Below, one piece after another: positions 1 through 10,920 of a stretch of DNA of 64,000 nucleotides. The notes under the pieces are model-generated. The model was not told the DNA's origin. It was given only the letters and a program-made list of their open reading frames with translations, and did no database searches. Positions within the stretch are counted from its first letter, which is position 1. Each line of letters opens with the position of its first letter. The position numbers were made by a program, and so were the translations under genes. Source of the stretch: Alopecurus myosuroides (Eukaryota > Streptophyta > Magnoliopsida > Poales > Poaceae); contig CM054062.1 in the NCBI GenBank assembly GCA_028641055.1, positions 238,548,528-238,612,527 of the forward strand, given 5' to 3'.

Positions 1-1901
1 TATGCCATGATATTGATTGTTTATATTTCTGTCTTGTTTGTTTGCTTCTTCTCGGATAGACGACGACGTTGAGACCGACGATCTTTACGACACCCCTTCT
101 GAGGATCTAGCTCAGTACCGGGCTGCTGAGTTTGCAGGCAAGTTATCACTCACATGAACCATTGTGTTCCTTTCAACATTGGTTACCGATACTTTCCGTT
201 GTCTATTCCTGCTAAGCCATAGTAGTAGTTGTTTCTGTTACGAACCTATCACATGAATCCCCTAACCCTGATATTGCCTCACCTCCACTCCTACAACCCT
301 ATTGATTGAGCCAGTGTCTTACTAGCATGCTTAGGTTGTTTTGCTCGAGTCTGTTACCCGTTACTTTCGGTTACTATATTTTTATTATGTTCTGGGGGCT
401 CGATGTTTAATCAATCAATCATGCTAATGTTATTGTTAAATAATAATTTGATGATAAGGCACCGGCAGGAGGCCCTGTGTGGTTTTGAGGCCTGCTAGTG
501 TCGACCCTAATAGGAAAAGGGTCTTGTCTACTGATCCATGATGAGCGCACTACCCGCATGTGGGAAGCGAGTATGGGCGCCCCCCTCAATTTGATTCGAT
601 TCGCATCTCGTCCAAATCGCCTCATTTAGTTCGTGTTTTCCATTTTCCGCATGCATGTTTTTGCGAGCCCAGCGCAGGGTGGAACTTTTGTAGTCGGCAT
701 ATAGGGGGACACGTTCTTAGAGTGCTATGAGGGTCCCTTTTCTTCGGGGCTCGATTAGCCGTGCGCCCAAGGTGCTTTGGGCTTGATGCGAAGAAGAGTT
801 GAGTTGTGTTGAGTGCCCCGCTTGGTGGGAGGCATCCCATCTGGCGGGTTATTCATACGTGTACGGCCAAAATGGGTGCAACCCTGCAGGGATAATCTTC
901 TCGAGAAGCCGTGTTTTCCGCGGTTATGGTTAACTTGGTCATAGTACTGGCTAACAAGTACTCAGGACAACTTAAACCTAATAATTCACAATCTCACACC
1001 CCATGATTAACAACTTGACTAGTAATAGGATTATTGACACAATAACTTGATTCATCTTTAATCCAACTGTGTGAGTTATCCTCGGATTGCTTCTTTGGAT
1101 AATGGGCGAGATTCAGGATGGGTTTGCTTGAAGTTATCTTTCAGTTGGTTACAATACTCGATCTTGTCTCCTTTCTGTTAGTTGGAAGTTGTAGTTTTCT
1201 GTAGTTGGTTAGCGCAGCCAGTTGCAGCATCTTTTATATCCCCTTCCTTCCGTTGAACCCAAGGCATCTGTGCTTGGTGTTGACGGGTTACACTTTGGTG
1301 AACTGTGAGTCTTGCTTGCCAGTACTTGGATGTACTGACCCCTTTGGGGCTGTGGTTTCCGCAGACTACGCTTACGAGGATCCAGGTGACGGCTACTACG
1401 TGGAGTTTGACGAGGCTGCTGACGAGTAGGTAGCGGACCTGGGCAGGATCCGAGACTACGTGGATGGGCTCCGTCTTTCTTTCAGTTCCCGGCTTCTTAA
1501 GCCTATTTGGATTTGTCTGTACTCAGGCCCTTTGAATGCTTCCGCTGAGATGTAATGGTGTTAAGTTGGGACATGTGTCCTCTGGATGATTGTATTTGCT
1601 ATCTCTGCTCTAGTGAGAGCTATTTGCAACTTATTTCAATCTTTTGTGTCATAGAGATATGTTGTGTTATCATCTTGTTCAACGCCGTTGACGTATCATG
1701 TGTGTATGGTATGAAGTACGTCAATGGTAGTGTCCTGATTTCTACGGGATAGTTTACATCGACGGTGAATAGTAAGGATTGGTTGTCACACATAAGTGTT
1801 GGCCTACTCGTAAGAGGTGCGGGAGCCGGTAAGCCCCGTAATCCAATCAAAATACTGTTCAGTTCGTACGGTGAGTATCCTCTAGAAGTCCGGGTGCGAC
1901 A
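1..1901 (+). mobile_element. 3' part of a long Gypsy-type LTR (Fatima-like style)
   Basis: No intact protein gene is seen. The stretch ends with a tract reading GTCCGGGTGCGACA, after which the integrase region of G1 begins abruptly at about 1902, so this looks like the 3' end of an LTR inserted into G1 with its 5' part beyond the window. The TGTAAC...ACA style agrees with the LTR that starts at 63023, suggesting related families. Two short acidic coding-like blocks are present: about 58-140 before GCAGGCAAG, and about 1362-1428 after TTCCGCAG and ending in TAG. They look like exons and could be relics of captured gene sequence. The Fatima-like label comes from memory of similar Triticeae LTR ends and is tentative. 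Confidence 0.5.
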
Positions 1902-3165
1902 TATGCCCATATTATCCTTTCTAAAGGACGGCACCTTGCCAGGTGATGAGGTTACCGCGAGGCAAATCCAGAGAAGATCCAAAGGCTATACTATCTTCAG
2001 AGATGTGCTGCATAGAAGAAGTCCTACTGGTGTGCTGCAGCGCTGTGTAGAGCCAGAGGAAGGAGAAGAAATTCTGGTGGAGATACATCAAGGGGAATGC
2101 GGGCATCACGCCTCTTCTCGGGCTCTGGTCAACAAGGCCTTTCGGCATGGCTTCTTTTGTCTCACTGCCTTGAAGCAAGCTGAAGATATTGTGAGAAAGT
2201 GCAACGACTGCCAAAGATTTGCAAGTAAGATTCATATGCCAGCTTCCGAGTTGAAGACCATTCCCATTACTTGGACATTTGCTGTTTGGTGTTTGGATAT
2301 GGTGGGTCCTTTCAAGCCGGCTAGAGGCAACATGACTCACATCCTGGTCATGGTTGACAAGTTCACCAAGTGGATTGAGGTGAAGCCTATTCGGAAGTGC
2401 GATGGAGTCACTGCTGTGAGTTTTCTGAAGGATGTGATCCTGAGATATGGCTACCCGCACAGCATTATCACTAATAATGGCACGAACTTTGCTGAGGGTG
2501 CTTTTGCGAGGTTCTGCAGAGATAAGCGCATCCGGCTAGATGTTGCATCTGTTGCGCATCCCGCCTCCAATGGGCAAGTTGAAAGAGCAAACGGCATGGT
2601 GCTATCCGGCATAAAGCCAAGGCTGATTGAACCACTGCTGAAAACACCTGGGTGTTGGCTAGACGAGTTGCCAGTGGTGTTGTGGAGTCTAATGACTACC
2701 CCTAACCGGTCAACCGGCTACACACCATTCTTCCTGGTATATGGAGCTGAGGCCGTGTTGCCCACTGACCTAGAGCATGACTCGCCCCGAGTAACCCTCT
2801 ACACTGAGGCAGAGGCTAGGGAAGCTCGAGAAAATGACGTTGACCTGCTAGAAGAAGCAAGAGAGCTAACTCTGTCACGTTCAGCTGTTTACTAGCAAAA
2901 CTTGAGGCGTTATCATAGCCGGAAAGTGAACCCAAGGGTTTTCCGAGAAGGAGACATGGTCCTTAGGCTCGTGCAGCACGGCCGGGATGCACAAGCTATC
3001 CCCTCCGTGGGAAGGGTCTTTCATCGTGAGCAAGGCTCTGCACAATGATGCCTACTATCTAGTTGACGCACATGCACCCTAGAAGAACAGGCCGGATAGA
3101 GCTGCAGATGAATCTAAGCGCCCTTGGAATGTAGCTCTACTCCGACGTTTTCACTCATGAGAAAA
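1902..3165 (+). pseudogene. G1 pol remnant: Gypsy integrase
   Basis: The translated segment is closely similar to the integrase end of G3 pol. It begins at residues equivalent to MPILSFL and shows the zinc-binding HH...CNDC region, the catalytic core with LDMVGPFKP, and NGQVERANG carrying the catalytic glutamate. The second catalytic aspartate is changed: G1 reads TNNGTNF where G3 reads TDNGTNF. A TAG stop at 2893-2895 replaces the CAG of G3 (C-to-T change). Further on the frame is lost around 2974 and 3065 by small indels relative to G3, though the C-terminal tail is recognisable to about 3160. It cannot encode a working integrase. Confidence 0.88.
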
Positions 3166-3805
3166 ATGTGTATGTACTTTCTTATCCGAGTTAAAATTCT
3201 ATTCGGTAATCTGAAATTGAACTCGGGGACTGCCCTCGTCCAAATTGCTCCTTGTGTCTGTCTTGCTCTTACTTTGTCTATTCGGTTGAACCACTTAGAA
3301 TTTCAAAAGCATATAAAGTAGTGTGTTTAAACCCACAGGCCAACTCTGCGACTCTGCTGCTGTCCGCAACCTGGCTTGATGGCAAGCCAGAGAACAAGCC
3401 AAAGGGTCAATGAACACATGAAAAATTGCGAAGGGAAGGAAACGTGTGGCAACCGAATAGAGTGTTCTTTACTGCTTTCCTTCTTTTCGGCTAAGTGGTG
3501 GGCAGCGTTACTATGATTTTCCTAAGTGGCTAAGTATTTGAAACTCCAACTTTGAACTCTTGTGACTCGACTACCAAAAAAGCAACAAGTTGCAGGTAAG
3601 AGCTGAGATAAAAAGGAAGAGTGGATAAAAAATGCAACTCGGGGACTTGCATAATAACGCAACCTGGCATTGAGCCAGAGTTGCTAAGAACTTCAACTAA
3701 ATTAAAACTGAGTAGCAACAAAGACTTAATAGTATGGATACATTTGCACCCGGCATCCCGGGGATCAGATCAAAGTTCAAGATAAAAGTTTTTCAGGATT
3801 CACTC
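3166..3805. other. G1 convergent spacer between pol and the antisense gene
   Basis: There is no coding region. The segment is similar to 41311-41989 of G3, read in the opposite orientation, and separates the 3' ends of pol (plus) and the antisense gene (minus). It contains two copies of a polypurine-like string CTCGGGGACT (near 3229 and 3651), the same core as the string found just before the LTRs of these elements. Confidence 0.6.
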
Positions 3806-6800
3806 CTTAGTAGCGGCGGTGTCGTCCGCCTTGGCGCTGTCAGCATCAGCTTCAGAGTTGGTGTTGGCAGCTGGTTCTGAGGTTGCAGTGGCAACCGAGA
3901 TGGGATTTGTGGCAGAGGTAGATGCAGCAGACTAGAAGCCGGGCATCGGGAAGGCGCTAGTCGCGCCCAGCTCGGGAGCCGCTTGCTGGATCACCATCTC
4001 GGTGGTGATGGTGGCCTCCTGGGCGTTGGGTTGCGGCTTCTCAGCTTCTGCATCAACCTTGTCCTTCCCCTTCTCGACGGCTCCCTTTGTTGCGTCCTGC
4101 TCAAAGACGCTCAAGTCCTCCGACTCGGTGTCATCTTCAGCGTCCTCGTCCTCGTCTTCGGGCTCAGTGTGTGGCTCAGGGAGGCCGTCGATGTAGGTGG
4201 CGGTGTCAGCATAAGAGGCAATCTCGTAGGCCACTGCTTTCCGGCGAGTAACGCAATCGGAGTTGGTGGTCCACTTGGAGTCTTCGCGCAGAACGAGGAT
4301 CCTCTCGAGATTGAGATTCTCGTACCAGCTGGTGATGAAATGCAGCAGCTGATCAGCTCCTGTCCGAGCTGCAGAGGCACGCCATTTCTTCAACTCGGCC
4401 TTCACGCCGTCCAGCTTCTCGGCGATAGCACTGAAGCTGTCTGGCGCAGCTTGATCCGGCCAGAACAGATCATGCAGCTTGTATGCAGTGGACACCATGG
4501 TGGTGCCCAAGCCCTTGAGGGAGCGGAGTTGAGTTTTGATATTCAGGAGGTAATCGTTGATGGTGGACTTGGTGTCGACAGGCATCCCGGATTCAGCTCG
4601 GAGTTGCCTTGCCTTCGCCAGAGCAGGCGTGCTAGCGGCGCGGAGATCAGGAAAAATATCTAAAAGAGAAACCAATAAGAGTTAGAAAGGGTGGTAGAGA
4701 AGAAAAACAGCCAAGTGCAGAGAAGAGAAAACTTACGTTCGAGATCCACCAGCAAGGCCCCAGCTTGATTTTCCAGTCCTCCTCGTCAGCAATGTGCCTG
4801 TCTTCGATGTTGCGTGCGTTGGAGATCTGGAGGATGAGTTGCTCGTTGTGCTTCTTCAGCATCGAGAGTTCCATCTCGAGTGTCTTCTCTCTGGCCTTGG
4901 CAGTCTTCTTGACTTCATCCTTCTCGGCAGCTTGGTCGAGGGCATCCTGGAGGGCAGTTTTCAGCTGGACTTGCATCTGCTCGAACTCAGCTCTCTCAGC
5001 AACGCTCTCCTTTTGGATCTCGGCTTCTCGGGTTTCCAGCTGTTGCCGCACCTCGGCGGGCATGAGGCAGTTCAGGTGCTGCTCCCGGAAGTTCTTGTAT
5101 TCTTCTGCGAGAAGAACAACAGTGTCAGCAGAGTAACAAGATGGATGAATAGACACAATTGCAGAGAAGAGAGAAAAGGGCTCACCCTCCAAAGTAGCAA
5201 TCTTGCTCTGGGCTGAGGCATCGAAAACTTCGCATTCGCGATGCTTCTCCATCAGTTCGTTGAGCTTGCCTGCAGAGTAACCAAGTTAAATAAAAAAGCA
5301 AACAAACGGGCGTAAACACAAAACGCACAAACCGAATTGCTAAGAGCTTACCTTCCACTTCATAAATCTGGAGAGTTTTGTCCAATGCCGCCTGCTCCAT
5401 CGCTTCACTCATCTTCTTCTCGGCTTCAAGAGCCTCGAGTTTGTCCTTGGCAATGCGATGGTTCCAGAGCAGCCGGCGGAACACTTTTGTCCTCTTGAGG
5501 AGGCTATTTTGTAGAAGAGAAGAGAAGAGAAAAGGTCTAAGTATTTTGGAAGATTTTCCCCGAGTAGACGGCAACTCGGCCAAGTTTTCGCCTACTCGGA
5601 CCGAATCTCGAGGGATGGGGAGTGGCTAAGAGGAAAAGAAGAACAGAAGAGAAGAGAAGAGGAACAGAGAAATTGCAACTCGGAAAAGCAAGAAAGGAAA
5701 AAACACTTACAGCATATGATTGCTCGACGTCCTCGGTGGCTTTTGCGGAGGCAGAACAGCTTCCCGGCCAGAGTGCAGGTGGGAGAGGCGATGGTCATTG
5801 AAACAGAGCCAATATCGGCCTTGTTCCAGTCGACGCGGTAGTGGTCAACTGGACCCAGCGTAAGGCCATTCCACTTTGGGACGCCATGAGCATCGCTTTC
5901 CCAAACCTTGTCCACAAATGCTACCCGGTCTAGGACCGCGGTCAGGCCCTCTGACTCGATCTCATCCTCTTCGGCTTCGCGCGAGTGGAGCTCAAGAACT
6001 GGTGATGGTCCCTTGCCTTTGGACTTGACGTCGACAGCCTTGGCCTGACCTCCCTTCAAGGCAGAAAGCTTCTTCTCGCCTTTGGCCAGTGAGATATCGT
6101 GTTGTTTGGACACCTCCAGCAGGTATTGCGGCCAGCTGGCTTGTGCGCGGGCAGCACCTCCGGCACTCGGCCCTTTGCCAGGGCCAGCAGATCCAGCAGC
6201 AGCCGATTTGCTGCTAGAGGAGGGCCCGCCAATGGTGACTTGTGTGCTCTTTGTTACCGGCTTCCCGGCTGGCGCAAGCGGTGGCTTGGGTGGTGGCATC
6301 TGGTCTCCAGCCTGTGCAACTTTGCGCGGTGGATTCTTCCGTGTAGGTGCACCTTCAAGCTTAACAGCTTTCTTGGGGCTAGGAGCAGTGTCCGCCCGAG
6401 AAGCGAACGGAGGCAGTTGGCGTGAAGCAGACATAGGCACTTGCTGAGAAGTGGTCGCGGATGCAGTCTTGGTTGGTGGAGGGATTGGAGCAGTGGGTGG
6501 AGTCGACTGCTGGGTAGGCGGCACAAGGGTCCGGCTACCCGGTGCAGCGTCTGGCTGCGCTTTGCTCTGGCCGGCGGGCTCCACCACTGTCTTCTCTACC
6601 CGTTGCTCGGCAGCGGGATCAGGTCTTTTATCTGTTACGTCCTCTACCCGCGGCCTGGCCGCGGGATCTTCTTGAGCTGTAGCTTGAGTACCCTGCTGCT
6701 CGGTGGTGTCATCTTGCCGCTCCAGGGCGGCACGATCTTGGTTCTCGGCGTTTTCTTCAGCATGTTCCCCAGCTGATGCAGCTGGGGGAGAGGGAGGCAT

Positions 6801-8846
6801 CTCGGTGTGAGCAGCATCCTGCGCAGTCTGATGCGCGTCAGTCTGCTGCTCCAGGTTCTCATCATCAACTTCATCACCAGCGCCCATGTTCTCGGCGCCG
6901 GTATCTTCTTCCAACTTAACAGGAGAGGACGCACGTGTCCTGTCCTGCTGAGCTGGCTCATCTTCCTCCTCTGAGAGATCGACGAGCTTCTCGAGGTCCA
7001 CGACGGCTTTCCTCTTGGGGCGAGCGGGGCCTGTAGCGGCATCAGCGTCCAGAGGGGCGCTGGAAGAAAGAAATAGTTCAGAAAGGGAGAAGCAGAAGAG
7101 CATAGAAAGAAGCAGTGACGAGTTGGTATTCGGATGGAGTGACTTACCCTTTAGCGGTGGGGGGTTGTCTTCTGGCGGTGGTTTTCTTTTTCTCTGTCTT
7201 CTTGGTTTTCTTCGGAGCAGGTTCTTGGGCACCACTGCCCATCCTCTTCCGAGTTGTGGGAGCAGCCACAGATAGGGGCTTAACCTCCAGGGGCTCCTCG
7301 TCTTTGTCCAGCTCAGGATCCTCTGCAGAGTAGAAGAGGGAATAGATTCAAAAACACAGAAAAGGAAATCAGAGTGCGCTACTCGCAAGTAGAAAGGTGA
7401 ACTTGGTCACCTTCGTCATCCTCGGACCAGTCCCGGATATACGCGTCAACTCGGTGCTTACCAGGCTATTGGCATGAGGGATGCAGAGGGTGTCCTGGGT
7501 ATCATAGGCGGTCTCATCGTCCTCTTCTCGGTCATCTGACCAATTGCCCTCGAAGACTTCGGTATCTTCTTCTCCCTGGCGATCGATGTACTGTAGAGGC
7601 AAACAGATAGCACAAGTAAGTTGAGTTCTCAGCTAAAGAGTTCTACTCGGCATAGCATGCAAACATAAAGCATATAAAGCTAAGGAGTTCTACCCGGCAT
7701 AGCATGCAAACATAAAGCATATAAAGCTAAGGAGTTCTACCCGGCATAGCATGCAAACACAAAGCATATTCAGCTAAGGAATTGTACTCGACATGGCGTG
7801 CAAACACAAAGCATATAAAGCCAAAAGGATATTTCTGATATTCTACTCGGTGCAGCATGCAAAGACTAAGCATACAAAGCTGAGAGGCCAACTACTCGGT
7901 ATCAAAGTGCAGAAACAAAGCACAGAAGGCTAACCTTTCCAATGGGCTTGAGGCGGCTGTACGGCACGAAGCCATACATCCAGGTGTCGGAGAGCATTGT
8001 CTGCATGATGGATCTAGCCCAGATGGCCACCTCGGCTGTGCTGAGCTCAAAGGTGGTTGTCTTTGTGCAGTCTCGGCTTCCTCCCATGTAGCACATCTTG
8101 TGCGAACGACGCTGGAGCGGGAGTACTCGGCATGAAATCCAGCATGCGATGGAGTCGTCTCGGCGAAATCCCTCATCCTGCAACTCGGCCAGGCGCCGCT
8201 CAACCTGGACGAAATCCTCGATGGTGCTCTTGGGGTGGTAGCCCTAGTTCTGCTGGGTTGGCCTTGCGTTATTGAACTTTGGAAGCCCTATCCGGTCCTG
8301 GATCGGCTTCCCCTCTTCCGTGGCGACGTTCTTCACGTATAGGAAACTGCGCTGCCACTTGCGCACAGTTTCCAGTCCCTTAACCCGCGGGTGATGGCCA
8401 GTCGTGCGCTGCAGCATCATGGCGCATCCCGTCTGCGTCATCGCGCGGGCGCTCTCGGTGTTCCCCGGATTGGGAATACTCTGTTTACGGAAGAAGAAAT
8501 ACCTAGCCCAAGTGTGGATGGTTGGGTAGACGCCTAAGAAGGCTTCGCATACCACGGCATGAAGGGATAGCATTACGAGGGCGTTGAGTGGAAGATGATG
8601 TGGCTGGAGGCCGAAGTTTTTAAGGAACTCAGAGATGGGGAGGCCGAAGCCGCGCTTGAAGTGAGCGAGGAAGACGACGTACTCGCCCTCCTCAGGTTTG
8701 GGGATGATTTCGGTACCTGGCTACCGGCAGACGACGCCGGGAGGGACGCGGCGTGTGTTGACAAGCCACTGGCAATCCTCCACCGTGACTTCAGATCCCT
8801 CCCAGCTGGCGCGGGCTGCCGCATTGTCATCTCCGCGAGGAGCCAT
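3806..8846 (-). pseudogene. G1 antisense multi-exon gene, decayed (gypsy-type transposon domain protein)
   Basis: This is the opposite-strand gene of G1, matched exon by exon to the intact G3 copy (36133-41310). Exon 1 is 8846-7935 and starts at an ATG, with the PF04195-like domain in its N-terminal third. Further exons lie at about 7590-7420, 7322-7147, 7064-5715, 5507-5353, 5272-5187, 5106-4740 and 4660-3806. Exon 4 is Pro/Gln/Ala-rich, and exons 5-7 form a coiled-coil-like region. Breaks include a TAG in exon 1 near 8727, a TAG near 8243, a frame change in exon 2 near 7460, one extra base near 5755, and a TAG at 3932-3934 in the last exon, beyond which the frame continues to about 3806. 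Function of the family is unknown. Boundaries are by eye against G3. Confidence 0.75.
7640..7880 (-). repeat. Tandem repeat inside intron 1 of the G1 antisense gene
   Basis: About five imperfect units of roughly 47-57 bp each contain TATGCTTTATGTTTGCATGC on the minus strand and a CTACTCGG/CTACCCGG variant. The array fills most of the first intron. Equivalent introns of G2 and G3 have their own arrays with nearly the same core. Confidence 0.85.
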
Positions 8847-9583
8847 GGAAGCGGAAGAACTTGTGAGAGATTGGAGGAGGAAACAGGCGTAGGAGTTGCT
8901 CTCTGTCTCTTTTGCGCGTGGAGCAGCGGCGCAACAAGTGGTTGCGGTGGCGGTGTACTCGACAACGGCGGAGAGGCGAGGGGGCGCGGGATTGGAATGA
9001 GCAGGAAAGAGGAAAAGGGAGCGTCGAGGGGGTATTTATCTCTCCCCCTCGAGTTGCAGTTACCGGTGGATTAATCGTGGATTGATCGTGCACAGAGATC
9101 GTGCGGCGTGGGTTGCGCAACCGTTAGAAACGCACACAGCGCATATCGCGCGCGTAACGGGCGCAGTTAATCCCACGTCGAGATCGTGGGCACTTGAGTA
9201 CGGTTGAGGTGACTTAACAGGCTAATGGGCCAGGGTTGCAGTTATTGGCGCGTGGCCTGCTGTATCCCAGGCACCGAGGCGTCGGGGGCACAGGCGTGTG
9301 ACACGTGCCCCGTAGTGACACGAAGAGGTGGATTCTCTCCGATTCAGCGGGAGTGAGTTCAAAATTTCACTAAGTTATTTTATTCGGCAGCTCAGGAGAG
9401 AAATTGCTCTACTCAGCTACCAGGAAGGTGGTCTCATGAGCACAATTGAAGAGATTCGAGAAGAAGTTACTGGTTCGAGTTGGAGTGCAACTCAGCGTTG
9501 CTCATTCATGGAGACAGTTCTTGTTTTAAGCTGGCAGGACCCAGTGAACAAGTTCGCAGGACTCTACCAGCTTCGGGGACTAA
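8847..9583 (-). promoter_or_regulatory. Promoter and leader region of the G1 antisense gene
   Basis: The minus strand carries GATAAATACCCC with the TATA-like octamer at 9033-9040, 187 bases before the ATG at 8846. It is flanked by a G/C-rich inverted repeat (CGAGGGGG and CCCCCTCG). G2 and G3 have TATAAATA followed by CCC in the corresponding place. The outer part (9120-9583) holds no convincing gene and ends next to the LTR with a polypurine-like string CTTCGGGGACT at 9571-9581 on the plus strand. Confidence 0.6.
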
Positions 9584-10470
9584 TGTCGGGGGGTTACCCC
9601 CGAGTAGGGGTAAGGCAAGTGCTAAAGGCAAGGTGAAGGTTTTGTTTGACCGGGTAGACGGCTACCAGGTACTTGCTACCCGGTAGGTTTCAATCCGGCC
9701 GTACCCACCAATGGCCAAGAGAAGAAATCAAGCAGGTTATGTTCATCCGAGTAGAGGAGTTGGTCCGAGTAGAGGGAGTGCTTTCCTACTCGGGTCAGAA
9801 GTCAATGGAGCCGTTCTGACAAGGGATCCCGCGTATCCTGCGTCCGTACCGGCGTGCGGTTCAACTTACGGAGTGCGTGATTATCCGTGCTACGGCGTGG
9901 CTACAGTGCGGTAGGCGCCTGTCAAGTCCTTCCACTGACAGAGGGGACATGATAGGGCTAGGGGCCTACCCTATCTCACTGACAAGGTGGACAGGTCCCA
10001 TCTCCGAACGGCGCGACGACTTACGGCGCCCGCGTCAGCGAGAAGCCGGAGACGTGCTCTATTCTGCAGTGCGCCTGTCCCATCAGTCGTACCTTATAGT
10101 CTTATTCTATTCGGCTGGGCACCAGTATATAAGGTGCCCTACCCCCTCCTGCGCGAGGGTCGACACTTGACGTTGGACTACGTTGCTTCACTTCACACCG
10201 AGAGAACTAGAGAGATAGAGTGGCTACTCGGCTGAAGGCCTGATTTGTACTGTGGCTACTCGGTAAACACACATATAGAGAGAAAGGCAGGAGTAGGGGT
10301 GTTACCTCCACACGAGGGCCCTGAACCTGGGTAAGATCTGGTTGTTTGCAGTGCTTGAGACGTCCTACACGCGGCTACTCGCCGTGTGATCCCTCCCCGA
10401 TCACCTCCAGCGTCCATTGGCCCCAACACATTAGCCATCCCATGGCATCTGCCGTGATACCACCACGACA
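9584..10470 (+). repeat. 3' LTR of G1
   Basis: An 887-bp sequence starts TGTCGGGGGGTTACCCCCGA and ends CCACCACGACA, matching the ends of the G3 LTRs. It follows a polypurine-like string directly. A TATATAAG box is near 10125-10132. Numerous CTACTCGG/CCGAGTAG words occur within it, as in the G3 LTRs. The partner LTR is missing. Confidence 0.88.
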
Positions 10471-10920
10471 CGCATTTCGCGTAAAAACCGGGAACGACGT
10501 CTCGTTTCCGGTCAAAAAGCTGACAAGGTGGGCCAGCACTTATGCTCTCGTTCCGTCATGTCCCATCGGGAGGATAAAAGTGCGCCATGACGTCATAGCG
10601 TGCATCATCAATCTGGAGAATATTTCGAATGAAAAGTCCAAACACGAAAATAACTTCGTATGGACAAATTAGGGCATGAAATTTCTTTCACAAGAAAATA
10701 AGACCCTAAACACGAAAACTCTTTCGTATGGGCATAAAACTCCAAGCACGAAAAATCTTTCGTATGGACAAAAGTATCTTGGTTTCCCTACTCGTGAAAC
10801 CACAGATCTGAAACTCTACGGGTGTGCAAATCCTGCCACCCCGCCACATGATGTCTACATATCAGAAACCTGGATTGTTCAGCCGACTAGGTACATCCGG
10901 ATGCCGTATTCTTTCGAATA
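10471..10920. other. Unassigned segment with CACGAAA/TTTCGTATGG repeats
   Basis: No gene is recognised. Between about 10632 and 10780 a short motif (CACGAAAA, a few bases, then CTTTCGTATGG) occurs three times with spacing of roughly 55-80 bp. It is probably the remainder of an LTR or other element. To the right, gag-like minus-strand coding sequence of the next element begins at about 10921. Confidence 0.4.

Larger units (their letters stand above)
1902..10470 (+). mobile_element. G1: 5'-truncated Tat/Retand-like Gypsy retrotransposon
   Basis: The element is read on the plus strand: the C-terminal integrase part of pol (1902-3165), a convergent spacer, a decayed multi-exon gene on the minus strand (8846 to about 3806), a leader region, and one LTR at 9584-10470. 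The order matches the complete element G3 (34532-49869) in inverted orientation. Gag, protease, RT and RNaseH are missing, because the LTR ending at 1901 replaces everything upstream. Premature stops and frameshifts in both genes show it is an old, non-functional copy. Confidence 0.85.

Noticed and set aside
1765..1901. Start of the G1 integrase frame at 1765
   Set aside because: Residues before about 1902 belong to the LTR end and have no match in G3 pol; the join is accidental.
7640..7880. CRISPR-like spacing of repeats
   Set aside because: The units are contiguous imperfect tandem repeats in a plant intron, without unique spacers.
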